From assembly GCA_004017535.1 (NCBI GenBank), contig SAJS01000002.1:522460-586459 (forward strand): a stretch of 64,000 nucleotides of DNA. The letters run 5' to 3'. This document shows positions 7,575 through 15,459 of this stretch, one piece after another. Made by a program: the position numbers and the translations under genes. The DNA is from Mesorhizobium sp. Lineage in GTDB: Bacteria; Pseudomonadota; Alphaproteobacteria; Rhizobiales; Rhizobiaceae. The notes under the pieces were generated by a model that did not search any database, had not been told where the DNA came from, and was given only the letters and a program-made list of their open reading frames with translations. Position 1 is the stretch's first letter. Each line of letters starts with the position of its first letter.

Positions 7575-8420
7575 ATGGAACTCAAGGACAAAACCATTCT
7601 CGTCACCGGCTCGACCGACGGCGTCGGCCGCGTGGTCGCCGAGAGGCTCGGCGCCGCCGGAGCTCGCGTGCTGGTGCATGGCCGCGACGCAGGCCGCGGC
7701 AAGGCGACGGTCGCCGCGATCGAGGCCAAGGGCGGCAAGGCGGAATTCCTCGCCGCCGACCTCGCTTCGCTTGCCGAAGTACGCCGCCTCGCCGAAGCCG
7801 TGCGCGCAAGGACCGACCGGCTCGACATCCTGATCAACAATGCCGGCGTCGGCACCGGCGGCCAGGGCGCCAAGCGGCAGGCCAGTGCCGACGGCTACGA
7901 GCTGCGCTTCGCCGTCAACTATCTCGCCGGCTTCCTGCTGACGTCCCAGCTTCTGCCCCTTCTCAAGGCAAGCGCGCCGGCGCGCATCGTCAACGTCGCC
8001 TCGGCCGGCCAGCAGGCGATCGATTTCGACGACGTCATGCTGGTGCATGGCTATAGCGGCGTGCGCGCCTACTGCCAGAGCAAGCTGGCGCAGATCCTGT
8101 TCACCGTCGATCTGGCTCAGCAGCTCGAGGGCACCGGCATCACCGTCAATGCCTTGCACCCGGCAAGCTACATGGACACCACGATGGTCCGGCAGGCGGG
8201 CGTCACGCCATGGAACTCGGTGGAAACCGGCGCCGACGCCATCCTCAACCTCGCGACCTCGCCGGCGCTCGAAGGGCGCAGCGGCCGCTATTTCGACGGC
8301 CAGCGGGAATCGCGCGCCGATGCGCAGGCCTATGACGAAAAGGCGCGTCGCCGGCTGCGGGCGCTGAGCCTCGAATTGACCGGACAATCTTCTGCAACAT
8401 CCAAGGAACAACACCCATGA
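7575..8420 (+). CDS. short-chain dehydrogenase/reductase
   Basis: This 281-residue classical-type SDR has the cofactor loop TGSTDGVG near residue 11, NNAGVG near residue 91 and the catalytic tyrosine-lysine pair in YCQSK. Its length and the VLVHGRD segment resemble the retinol-dehydrogenase/WW-oxidoreductase-like bacterial SDRs that prefer NADP. The substrate cannot be read from sequence. It is divergent from the HTH regulator and overlaps the next SDR gene by 4 nt (ATGA), so the two are an operon that the regulator probably controls. Confidence 0.9.
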   Translation: MELKDKTILVTGSTDGVGRVVAERLGAAGARVLVHGRDAGRGKATVAAIEAKGGKAEFLAADLASLAEVRRLAEAVRARTDRLDILINNAGVGTGGQGAKRQASADGYELRFAVNYLAGFLLTSQLLPLLKASAPARIVNVASAGQQAIDFDDVMLVHGYSGVRAYCQSKLAQILFTVDLAQQLEGTGITVNALHPASYMDTTMVRQAGVTPWNSVETGADAILNLATSPALEGRSGRYFDGQRESRADAQAYDEKARRRLRALSLELTGQSSATSKEQHP

Positions 8421-9139
8421 GCGAGACCATCGAACATTGCGTCATCATTGGCGGCTCATCCGGCATCGGCCTCGCGACGGCCAAAAAGCTGGTCAGCCCC
8501 GCCATGAAAGTCACGATCACCGGCCGCAATGAGGAAAAACTCAAGGCTGCGTGGAAGAGCCTGGGCGGCTCAGCCGACAAGGCTGCGTTCGATGCCGGCA
8601 ATCCTGATGAGGTGCAGCGGTTTTTCAAAGACCTCGGGCCGTTCGATCACCTGGTTCTCGCCGCGAGCGGCGGCAAGGGGCTGGGACCGTTCGCGACGCT
8701 GGACCTCGCCGATATCGGCAGCGGCGTCGACGAGAAGATCCGGCCGCAATTGTCCTGTCTGCAGGCAGCCCTGCCGACCCTGAACAAGACCGGATCGGTC
8801 ACCTTCATCTCGGCTGTCTCGGCGCAGATCGCGGCGCCCGGCATCGCCGGCATCGGCGCCATCAACGGCATGCTCTTGACCGTCGCGCCGATTCTCGCTG
8901 TCGAGCTGAAGCCGCTGCGCGTCAACGTCGTGGCCCCCGGCGTCATCGACACGCCCTGGTGGGATTTCCTGCCGGACGATCAGCGGCAGGCGGTGTTTGC
9001 CGAATATGCCGGCAAGACGCCGGTCGGCCGCATCGGCCGCGCCGAGGATGTCGCCGAGGCGATCGCCTTTCTGGTCTCCAACGGCTTCATGACCGGCCAG
9101 GTGCTGACCTGCGACGGCGGCTTGAGGTTCGCGGCCTAG
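8417..9139 (+). CDS. SDR-fold protein lacking the YxxxK catalytic pair
   Basis: This 240-residue protein has the SDR nucleotide loop IGGSSGIG near residue 10, a serine-containing TFISAVSAQ strand, and the C-terminal GGLRF. Where the catalytic YxxxK should follow, the sequence reads GIAGIGAINGMLLT, with neither tyrosine nor lysine. The post-motif VNVVAPGVIDTPWW is normal. The NNAG motif is also altered (LVLAASGGKG). It may bind cofactor without standard SDR chemistry, or work with its neighbour. The start ATG overlaps the stop of the upstream SDR gene. Confidence 0.88.
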   Translation: MSETIEHCVIIGGSSGIGLATAKKLVSPAMKVTITGRNEEKLKAAWKSLGGSADKAAFDAGNPDEVQRFFKDLGPFDHLVLAASGGKGLGPFATLDLADIGSGVDEKIRPQLSCLQAALPTLNKTGSVTFISAVSAQIAAPGIAGIGAINGMLLTVAPILAVELKPLRVNVVAPGVIDTPWWDFLPDDQRQAVFAEYAGKTPVGRIGRAEDVAEAIAFLVSNGFMTGQVLTCDGGLRFAA

Positions 9140-9148
9140 CCATGGCCG

Positions 9149-9526
9149 TCAAAGCGAATGCGCGATCAGCGCCAGGAAGCCTCCGCCCAGCGCGGCATTG
9201 CTGACGACACCGTTGATACGGACAGCGCGATCGGCACCCTGATGATCCCAGAAATTGTGGAACATCGGCGTCGCGACGATGAGGAAAAGGATCAGGGCCG
9301 CCGCCGCTGGCGCGGTCCATAGGCCGGCGATCACCAGTGCCCCAGCCGCGACCTGCAGCACGATGCCGAGCCACAAAGCGAGCCCGGCCTGCGGGACACC
9401 ACGCGCGGCCATCAACGAAGCGACCAGCTTTCTGTTCTGGATGTTGCGCAGTCCAGCAAAGACGAAAGCGCCGCCAAGCAGAAGCCGTGCGATGATTAGA
9501 ATCTCGCTCTCAAGATTCTCAAACAT
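9149..9526 (-). CDS. DoxX family membrane protein
   Basis: This 125-residue protein has four predicted membrane helices and the DoxX landmarks LLLGGAFVFAGLRNI near the N-terminus and ATPMFHNFWDHQG near residue 90. The family is a loosely characterised group of quinol-oxidase-subunit-like or thiol/redox-stress membrane proteins. It is convergent with the SDR pair (9-nt gap). It lies downstream of an AhpD-like gene on the same strand, from which it is separated by an intrinsic terminator, so it may be expressed by read-through or from its own promoter. Confidence 0.85.
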   Translation of the reverse strand: MFENLESEILIIARLLLGGAFVFAGLRNIQNRKLVASLMAARGVPQAGLALWLGIVLQVAAGALVIAGLWTAPAAAALILFLIVATPMFHNFWDHQGADRAVRINGVVSNAALGGGFLALIAHSL

Positions 9527-9545
9527 GTCGTTGATCCTGAAAATG

Positions 9546-9577
9546 AAAAAAGCGTGGGCCCGTCACAGGCCCACGCT
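9546..9577 (-). terminator. intrinsic terminator after the AhpD-like gene
   Basis: A perfect 10-bp stem (AGCGTGGGCC / GGCCCACGCT, loop of 7 nt) lies at 9551-9577. On the minus strand it is followed by a run of six T. It starts 14 nt past the stop of the AhpD-like gene. Confidence 0.88.
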
Positions 9578-9590
9578 GCCGCTAGATAAA

Positions 9591-10049
9591 TCAGGCGGCC
9601 TTGGCGGCCGGCATTGGATGAATGGCATGGAATGGAACGCACAGCCGGTTCCAAGTGTTGATCATGCCGAGCGCGACGGAGAGCTTGACCAGCTCCTCTT
9701 CCGAGAAATGCGCGAGCGCGCTGGCGTAGAGTTCGTCCGACACGCCATTGTCAGCGATCAGCGTGACGGCCTCGGTCCATGCGAGGGCGGCACGCTCGCG
9801 CTCGGAAAACAGCGGCGATTCCTTCCAGGCAGCGACGAGATAGAGCCGGGTCTCGGTCTCGCCGTCGCGCCTCGCCTCGCGGCTATGCATCTCGACGCAG
9901 TATGAGCAGCCATTGATCTGCGAGGCGCGGAGCTTGATCAGGTGCAGCAGGCTCACTTCAAGCCCGCATTCGTCGACGGCCTTGTTGAGCGCCGACACCG
10001 CCTTCATGATCTCGGGGGCCTTGGCAAAGAACTGCAATCTCTGTTTCAT
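9591..10049 (-). CDS. AhpD/carboxymuconolactone decarboxylase-like peroxidase
   Basis: The 152-residue protein has the AhpD-type active-site signature GCSYCVEMH (C48, C51, H55), typical of alkylhydroperoxidase-like proteins of the CMD family that reduce peroxides through a CxxC pair. Many relatives of this length are annotated simply as CMD family proteins. It starts 36 nt after the stop of an Rrf2 regulator on the same strand, which suggests redox- or metal-responsive control by that regulator. It ends before a strong terminator. Confidence 0.88.
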   Translation of the reverse strand: MKQRLQFFAKAPEIMKAVSALNKAVDECGLEVSLLHLIKLRASQINGCSYCVEMHSREARRDGETETRLYLVAAWKESPLFSERERAALAWTEAVTLIADNGVSDELYASALAHFSEEELVKLSVALGMINTWNRLCVPFHAIHPMPAAKAA

Positions 10050-10085
10050 CGTCTTTCCTTCCAGTTTTTTGGGCGGGTTAGGGGT

Positions 10086-10604
10086 TTAAGTCTGCTTGGA
10101 TGAAGCGGATTTCTGCGGCCGCTGGTGGCGCTCGACGAAGGCGCAGCTCGCGGCATAGGATCGCGGATCGCCTTCGGCTGCATACTCCGCCACGATGTCG
10201 GACAGCTTTACGTCGGCAAGCGCTGTCCGATAGGCGCGCTCGGCCTTGAGCATCGCGGCATTGATGCCGCAGGGTTTGACATAGGCCGAGGCGTCGATCT
10301 TGACCGGGCCGCGCTGGCGGATTTCGCCGCAGCGGAAGGCAGGCTCCCTGCCCTCGACGGCCAGCACGATATCGAGCAGCGTGATACGTTCCGCTGCCCG
10401 CGCCAGCCTGTAGCCGCCCGCGGGTCCCGGCACCGATTCAAGAATATGCGCCGCGGTTAGCTGATTGAGATGCTTCAGCAGATAGCTCGGCGAGAGGCCG
10501 AAACACTCCGCCAGCGCCGCACCCGGCATGGTGCTGTTGCCGTCCACGCTGGCCAGCGTCGCCGCGCAGTGGATGGCCGCCTCAACGCCATCGCCCAGTT
10601 TCAT
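10086..10604 (-). CDS. Rrf2-family transcriptional regulator
   Basis: This 172-residue Rrf2 regulator has a winged helix-turn-helix (LAECFGLSPSYLLKHLNQL, then GPAGGYRLAR for the wing) and two cysteines in the sensor region (FRCGE, KPCGIN). Three are needed for a classical Fe-S cluster, so redox sensing by thiols is more likely. The frame extends to a TTG at 10619, but ATG at 10604 follows GGAGAT at 9 nt and is preferred. It heads the Rrf2-AhpD unit. Repeated TCGTGGATA motifs just upstream may be its operator. Confidence 0.87.
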   Translation of the reverse strand: MKLGDGVEAAIHCAATLASVDGNSTMPGAALAECFGLSPSYLLKHLNQLTAAHILESVPGPAGGYRLARAAERITLLDIVLAVEGREPAFRCGEIRQRGPVKIDASAYVKPCGINAAMLKAERAYRTALADVKLSDIVAEYAAEGDPRSYAASCAFVERHQRPQKSASSKQT

Positions 10605-10620
10605 CCTACCGATCTCCAAT

Positions 10621-10648
10621 TCGTGGATATAACTTATCGTGGATAGTT
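10621..10648. promoter_or_regulatory. direct and inverted repeats upstream of the Rrf2 gene
   Basis: TCGTGGATA occurs at 10621-10629 and 10637-10645, 16 nt apart. The second copy also forms an imperfect palindrome, AACTTATC-GTG-GATAGTT, at 10631-10648. The AT-rich site is 17 nt upstream of the chosen start and is a reasonable autoregulatory operator for the Rrf2 protein. Confidence 0.45.
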
Positions 10649-10716
10649 TTTATCTGCAATAGGAAAATACAAATTGCCCTGCCAATTCATCAAAGCAATG
10701 TGAGAGAACGGCGCTT

Positions 10717-10941
10717 CGCAGGACCTGGGTTCCTCGCACCCCGCAAAGCGGGGGAGAGGTGGCCCGGCGAAGCCGGGACGGAGAGGGGGACACCCTCTGC
10801 GAAGTCAGAGCCGGTCAAGGAAGAGGCGCAGGGAACAAGCAATCAGGCCCTCCGCGGCGTCCAGCCGAAGGCCCCTCTCCGTCCCGGCTTCGCCGGGCCA
10901 CCTCTCCCCACTGTCGTGGGGCGAGGAACCTAAATCCTGCG
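10717..10941. repeat. large imperfect inverted repeat in a 346-nt intergenic region
   Basis: Arms at about 10717-10788 and 10870-10941 are near-complementary. The outer ends read CGCAGGACCTGGGTTCCTCG and its relative GCGAGGAACCTAAATCCTGC, and the arms share GAGAGGTGGCCCGGCGAAGC and its complement. Each arm also contains its own small palindrome (GGCCCGGCGAAGCCGGG). The space holds no plausible gene. It lies between the Rrf2 gene start and the preA stop, and looks like a dispersed intergenic repeat. Confidence 0.85.
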
Positions 10942-10950
10942 AAGGCAACC

Positions 10951-12270
10951 CTACTCCGCAGCCACCTTGGCCATCGGATTGTTGGGGTGCGTCGTCCAGT
11001 TGGCATAGATCGGCGATACCGGCTTGCCGGTGCGCTGATCCAGCACGCCGGCGGCCAGCGGCTCCATGGTGATGCAGCCCTCGACCGGGCAGACATTGAC
11101 GCACAGATTGCAGCCGACGCATTCGGCCTCGATAACCTCGAAATGCCTCACGCCGTCGACCATGCTGGTGATCGCCTGGTGCGAGGTGTCCTCGCAGGCG
11201 ATGTGGCAGCGGCCGCATTTTATGCAGGCGTCCTGGTCGATATGCGCCTTGGCGACATAGTTGAGGTTGAGATACTGCCAGTCGGTGACGTTGGGTGTGG
11301 CGCGACCGATGATGTCGGAGAGCGAGACGTGGCCCTTCTCGTCCATCCAGTTCTCCAGGCCGGCGATCATCTCCTGCACGATCTTGAAGCCGTAGGTCAT
11401 CGCCGCCGTGCAGACCTGCACATTGCCGGCGCCGAGCGCCATGAACTCGGCGGCATCCCGCCAGGTGGTGATGCCGCCGATGCCGGAGATCGGCAGGCCG
11501 TGCGTCTCCGGATCGCGCGCGATCTCGGCCACCATGTTCATCGCGATAGGCTTCACCGCCGGGCCGCAATAGCCGCCATGCGAGCCCTTGCCGTCGATGG
11601 TCGGCTGCGGCGCGAAGCTATCGAGATCGACGCCGGTGATCGAGTTGATCGTGTTGATCAGCGATACCGCGTCCGTGCCGCCGGCATGCGCGGCTCGCGC
11701 GGGCTTGCGGATGTCGGTGATGTTGGGCGTCAGCTTGGTGATGACGGGCATGCGCGTGTACTGCTTGCACCAGCGCACCACCATCTCGATATATTCCGGC
11801 ACCTGGCCGACCGCCGAGCCCATGCCGCGCTCGCTCATGCCATGCGGGCATCCGAAATTGAGCTCGATGCCGTCGGCGCCGGTCTCCTCGACCAGCGGCA
11901 GGATCGCCTTCCAGTTCTCCTCCACGCAAGGCACCATGATCGAGGCGATGAGCGCCCGGTCCGGCCAGTTCATCTTGACCTGCTTCATCTCGCGCAGGTT
12001 GGTCTGCAGGTCGCGGTCGGTGATCAGCTCGATGTTGTTCAAGCCAAGCAGCCGGCGGTCGGCACCCCAGATCGCGCCATAACGCGGACCGTTGACGTTG
12101 ACGACCGGCGGGCCCTCTTCGCCCAGCGTCTTCCACACCACGCCGCCCCAGCCCGCCTTGAAGGCGCGCTCGACATTATAGGCCTTGTCGGTCGGCGGCG
12201 CAGAGGCCAGCCAGAACGGATTGGGCGACTTGATGCCGATGAAATTGTTGCGGATGTCTGCCATGCTCAT
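10951..12270 (-). CDS. preA: NAD-dependent dihydropyrimidine dehydrogenase subunit PreA
   Basis: This 439-residue subunit reduces uracil or thymine to the 5,6-dihydro form, the first step of reductive pyrimidine degradation. The N-terminal FMN barrel (residues 1 to about 320) carries SAPPTDKAYNVERAFKAGWG, ELNFGCPHGM and ISGIGGITTWRDAAEF. The C-terminal ferredoxin domain has two 4Fe-4S motifs, CIKCGRCHIAC and CVGCNLCVNVCPVEGC. Its ATG overlaps the preT stop (ATGA), consistent with stoichiometric expression of the heterodimer. An in-frame ATG two codons later is an alternative. It corresponds to the C-terminal part of mammalian DPYD. Confidence 0.96.
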   Translation of the reverse strand: MSMADIRNNFIGIKSPNPFWLASAPPTDKAYNVERAFKAGWGGVVWKTLGEEGPPVVNVNGPRYGAIWGADRRLLGLNNIELITDRDLQTNLREMKQVKMNWPDRALIASIMVPCVEENWKAILPLVEETGADGIELNFGCPHGMSERGMGSAVGQVPEYIEMVVRWCKQYTRMPVITKLTPNITDIRKPARAAHAGGTDAVSLINTINSITGVDLDSFAPQPTIDGKGSHGGYCGPAVKPIAMNMVAEIARDPETHGLPISGIGGITTWRDAAEFMALGAGNVQVCTAAMTYGFKIVQEMIAGLENWMDEKGHVSLSDIIGRATPNVTDWQYLNLNYVAKAHIDQDACIKCGRCHIACEDTSHQAITSMVDGVRHFEVIEAECVGCNLCVNVCPVEGCITMEPLAAGVLDQRTGKPVSPIYANWTTHPNNPMAKVAAE

Positions 12271-13631
12271 GCCCTCCCATTAGAGGTCAGTGCCCGGTGG
12301 ATGCTCTCGGCCGCGTCGCGCCCTTGCGCCACCGCCGATACGGTCAAGTCGTCGCCGCCGAAGATGCAATCGCCGCCCGCCCAGACTTTCGCCAGCGAGG
12401 TGCGGCCTTCGGCATCTACCTTGATGCGGCCGCCTTCGAGCTCGATCGCCTCCGCGCTGCCGTTGAGATGCGCCGGCACAAAACTCTGGCCGATCGCCTT
12501 GAACACCTGGTCGGCGACGAGCGTGAGCCTTTCGCCGGTGCCGACGAGCTTGTCGCCGCTCATCGCGGTGTATTCGAGCTCGATCGCCGACACCTTGCCG
12601 TTCTCGGCAATGACGCGCTTGGGCTGCAGCCAGTGGCGGATGGTAACGCCGTTGGCGGCGGCCAGATCCTGCTCGAAGCCGGAAGCGTTCATATGCTCCT
12701 GGCCGCGCCGGTAGCAGATGGTCACCTCTTCCGCGCCGAGCAGCTTCGACTGCACCGCGGCATCGACCGCCGTCATGCCGCCGCCGATGACGACGACGCG
12801 CCGGCCGACCGGCAGGCTGGAGAGGTCGCTTGCCTGGCGAAGCTCGGCGATGAATTCGACCGCGTTGGCGACACCGTCGGCGTCTTCGCCCTCGGCGCGC
12901 AATGCATTGACGCCGCCAAGGCCGAGACCGAGGAACACCGCATCATAGTTGCGCATCAGGTCGGCCAACTGGAAGTCGCGGCCGAGCGCCTTGCCGTTCT
13001 GGATGTCGATGCCGCCGATCGCGGTGACATAGTCGACCTCAGCCTGGGCGAAATCGTCGACGCTCTTATAGGCGGCAATGCCATATTCATTGAGGCCGCC
13101 GGCCTTCGGCCGCGCCTCCAGGATCGTCACCTCATGGCCATGGCGGGCAAGGCGATGCGCCGCCGCCAGTCCGGCCGGCCCGGCGCCGACCACGGCGATG
13201 CTTTTCCCGGTCGGCTCGGCGCGCTTGTAGAACTGCTTGCCCTCGCCCATGGCAACATCGGTGGCGTAGCGCTGCAACCGGCCGATCTGCACCGGCTTGC
13301 CTTCGGCCACTTCGCGCACGCAGACTTCTTCGCACAGCGTCTCGGTCGGGCAGACACGGGCGCACATGCCGCCGAGGATGTTCTGGTCGAAGATGGTCTT
13401 GGCCGAGCCCAGCGGATTGCCGGTCGCGATCTGGCGAATGAACAGTGGGATGTCGATCGACGTCGGGCATGCATTCATGCAGGGCGCGTCGTAGCAGAAA
13501 TAGCAGCGGTCGGATTCGACCAGCGCCTCGTGATGATCGAGCGGTGGGTGCAGGTCGGAAAAATTATCGGCATATTGCTCGGAAGACAGCCGGCCGCCGG
13601 CAATGCCTTCGATGAAATGACCAGTCGCCAT
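12267..13631 (-). CDS. preT: NAD-dependent dihydropyrimidine dehydrogenase subunit PreT
   Basis: This 454-residue FAD/Fe-S subunit passes electrons between NAD(H) and PreA. The N-terminus has the cysteine cluster CYFCYDAPCMNACP and CARVCPTETLCEEVC, as in the glutamate-synthase small-subunit family. Two Rossmann loops follow: VVGAGPAGLAAAHRLA for FAD and VVVIGGGMTAVDAA for NAD, with AGGDCIFGG near the C-terminus. An in-frame GTG at 13670 exists, but ATG at 13631 has AGGGG at a good spacing and begins MATGHFIEGI. A RutR-like site lies about 50-65 nt upstream, joining this operon to the same regulon as hydA. Confidence 0.95.
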   Translation of the reverse strand: MATGHFIEGIAGGRLSSEQYADNFSDLHPPLDHHEALVESDRCYFCYDAPCMNACPTSIDIPLFIRQIATGNPLGSAKTIFDQNILGGMCARVCPTETLCEEVCVREVAEGKPVQIGRLQRYATDVAMGEGKQFYKRAEPTGKSIAVVGAGPAGLAAAHRLARHGHEVTILEARPKAGGLNEYGIAAYKSVDDFAQAEVDYVTAIGGIDIQNGKALGRDFQLADLMRNYDAVFLGLGLGGVNALRAEGEDADGVANAVEFIAELRQASDLSSLPVGRRVVVIGGGMTAVDAAVQSKLLGAEEVTICYRRGQEHMNASGFEQDLAAANGVTIRHWLQPKRVIAENGKVSAIELEYTAMSGDKLVGTGERLTLVADQVFKAIGQSFVPAHLNGSAEAIELEGGRIKVDAEGRTSLAKVWAGGDCIFGGDDLTVSAVAQGRDAAESIHRALTSNGRA

Positions 13632-13680
13632 TCCAGTTCCCCTTGTTGTCGTTTTGGGGAAGGCTAGCACGTTTTATTTT

Positions 13681-13696
13681 TTTATCAATTGGTCAA
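13681..13696. promoter_or_regulatory. half-conserved RutR-like site upstream of preTA
   Basis: On the minus strand the site reads TTGACCAATTGATAAA. The first half is identical to the RutR half-site TTGACCA; the second keeps the centre but departs from TGGTCAA. It lies 50 nt upstream of the preT start, where it could overlap the promoter. Confidence 0.5.
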
Positions 13697-13730
13697 TTTT
13701 CCGCCAAACCTCTGAAAAGGTTGAGTAAAA

Positions 13731-13751
13731 ACATGACAAGCGTTGTCATGT
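13731..13751. promoter_or_regulatory. perfect 9-bp inverted repeat upstream of preT
   Basis: ACATGACAA-GCG-TTGTCATGT is a perfect palindrome with a 3-nt centre that overlaps the stop codon of the ChaC gene (13746-13748) and lies about 100 nt upstream of preT. The AT-rich stem without a T-tract argues against an intrinsic terminator and for a protein-binding site. Confidence 0.5.
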
Positions 13752-14480
13752 TATAGCCGCCTCAGTGATCTCTACCGCGTCATGATTTGTGACACTGTGG
13801 CCATGGATCGACCGGATTTCCTCCGCCACCAATTCCTGCAGCCGCCACAGATTGCGGTCATGGATGCCGAAGGTCTCGAGATGGTTGACGGTGTTGTAGA
13901 GATATTCAGCACCCGAGCCGACATGGCCGCACGCGCGCGCCAGCACCCAAGCCACCTTCTCCAGCGGCTGCCCGAGCGACGTCCCCCTGCCGGTCACACC
14001 GACCCAGAAGCCCAGCGCCCGCACCCGGCCTTGCGCCGTCCGCACCGGAACCCACCTGACGGAGGAAACGGCTTCGTGGTCGTCGATCTCGCGTCGCAGC
14101 AGCCTCTCGATCTGGGCCGGCTTTTCGCCATCCGGCAGGCGGTAGATGACGCCGTCGCAGCGCCCACCGCGTTCAAGCGCCATCATCAGTCCGGGCTGCT
14201 CAGCGCTGCCTCTCCAGCGCACGAGATCTAGGCAGAAAGAGCGATGCCAGCCATGCGCCGAAGCGCGCTGCTGCTCGACGGACTCGAAGGCCGGCTTCCA
14301 GATCAGCGAGCCATAGGCGAACACCCAAAGCGGTCCCTCATCGGCTTCGCCGGCAAGACGCCTGCCGAGCGCGCCGAAATCGTCGTCGCTGAGCTGCGTC
14401 CACTCCCCGCTCGGTCCGGGATCAATCTCCTCGCGATGGCAAAGAGCCACAAGCTCGGGCGTGAGCGACATCTGGCGCAT
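13746..14480 (-). CDS. ChaC-like gamma-glutamylcyclotransferase
   Basis: This 244-residue protein has the ChaC/GGCT signature VFAYGSLIWKP near residue 53 (substrate glutamyl loop), the downstream RWRGSAEQPGLMMAL block and a C-terminal YLYNTVNHLE motif. Enzymes of this family release 5-oxoproline from gamma-glutamyl compounds, for ChaC specifically glutathione (EC 4.3.2.7). The frame runs up to a TTG at 14546. ATG at 14480 (MRQMSLTPEL) after GAGAGGGG is a better start, and ATG at 14471 is also possible. It is in the same direction as preTA but separated by a promoter-like gap. Confidence 0.88.
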   Translation of the reverse strand: MRQMSLTPELVALCHREEIDPGPSGEWTQLSDDDFGALGRRLAGEADEGPLWVFAYGSLIWKPAFESVEQQRASAHGWHRSFCLDLVRWRGSAEQPGLMMALERGGRCDGVIYRLPDGEKPAQIERLLRREIDDHEAVSSVRWVPVRTAQGRVRALGFWVGVTGRGTSLGQPLEKVAWVLARACGHVGSGAEYLYNTVNHLETFGIHDRNLWRLQELVAEEIRSIHGHSVTNHDAVEITEAAIT

Positions 14481-14654
14481 GGAAGGCAAACCCCTCTCTG
14501 CCGGCAGCAAAGTCGAAAAGAGTGGGCTATGCAAGATCAGGAGCAAAGCGCCTTGCCGACCGGGATTTTCGGCCCATGTCGGATTTCTGTCGCCAGGATC
14601 GTCCTAGGATGGATCAAACCGCGATCGCTGCCTGAACCGGTGAGGAGACCGACC

Positions 14655-15431
14655 ATGCCGAAATCCCCGCAACCTTTCTTCTGGTACGAACTGATGACCA
14701 CTGATCTCGACGCCGCCGAGGCCTTTTACACCGCCGTTGTCGGCTGGAAGGCCGAGCCCTTCGACAACGCCCCCGGCATGCCCCGCTATATCGTAGTGAA
14801 TTCCGCCGTGCGGGGCGTCGGCGGATTGATGACCATGCCGGAAGAACCCGCCAAGAGGGACATGCCGCCAACCTGGCTGGGTTACATCTACACCAAGGAC
14901 GTCGACGCCTCCGCGCAAGCGCTCAAGGATGCCGGCGGCACTGTGCACCGCGCGCCCGACGACATTCCGGGCGTCGGCCGCTTCGCCGTCGTTGCCGACC
15001 CGCAAGGTGCGGCCTTCATGTTCCTGCAGCCCAACCAACCTGAACAGCCGCCGGTGCCGGCAACCACGCGCGGCCATGTCGGCTGGCATGAGCTCTACAC
15101 GTCGGACTGGAAGGCAGCCTTCGATTTTTATTCCAGCCAGTTCGGTTGGACGAGCGCCGGCGAGTTCGACATGGGCGAGATGGGCACCTATAAAACCTTC
15201 GGCGCCGGCTCCGAATCCGGCGGCGGCATGATGAACAAGCCCCCACAGATCCCGGTTCCCGTCTGGCAGTTCTATTTCAACGTCGACGCCATCGACGCCG
15301 CCGCCAAGCTCGTCACCGACAATGGCGGTAAGGTCATCATGGGACCGATGGACGTGCCGAGCGGCCAGTGGATCATCCAGTGCCAGGACCCGCAAGGTGC
15401 GCATTTCGCCCTGCTGGCGCCGGTCCGCTAG
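14655..15431 (+). CDS. double VOC (glyoxalase/bleomycin resistance-fold) protein
   Basis: The 258-residue protein contains two vicinal-oxygen-chelate domains: residues about 6-120 (FFWYELMTTDLDAAEAFYTA to DPQGAAFMFLQP) and about 133-255 (VGWHELYTSDWKAAFDFYSS to DPQGAHFALLAP). The two halves are clear homologues. Proteins of this form are often annotated as VOC or glyoxalase family proteins of unknown substrate, and some act as hydroxylase-like or resistance proteins. The frame is open from 14244, but ATG at 14655 has GAGGAG 7 nt upstream and begins at the first domain. Confidence 0.88.
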   Translation: MPKSPQPFFWYELMTTDLDAAEAFYTAVVGWKAEPFDNAPGMPRYIVVNSAVRGVGGLMTMPEEPAKRDMPPTWLGYIYTKDVDASAQALKDAGGTVHRAPDDIPGVGRFAVVADPQGAAFMFLQPNQPEQPPVPATTRGHVGWHELYTSDWKAAFDFYSSQFGWTSAGEFDMGEMGTYKTFGAGSESGGGMMNKPPQIPVPVWQFYFNVDAIDAAAKLVTDNGGKVIMGPMDVPSGQWIIQCQDPQGAHFALLAPVR

Positions 15432-15459
15432 GATCAGTTACCGGCTGGCTGGCGCCGGA

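Noticed and set aside
10759-12714. Long plus-strand open frame opposite preA
   Set aside because: It is antisense to a well-supported preA and preT, has no recognisable domain, and arises from the GC-rich codon pattern.
12297-13667. 456-codon plus-strand frame opposite preT
   Set aside because: Antisense shadow of preT; the preT sequence has clear cysteine and Rossmann motifs.
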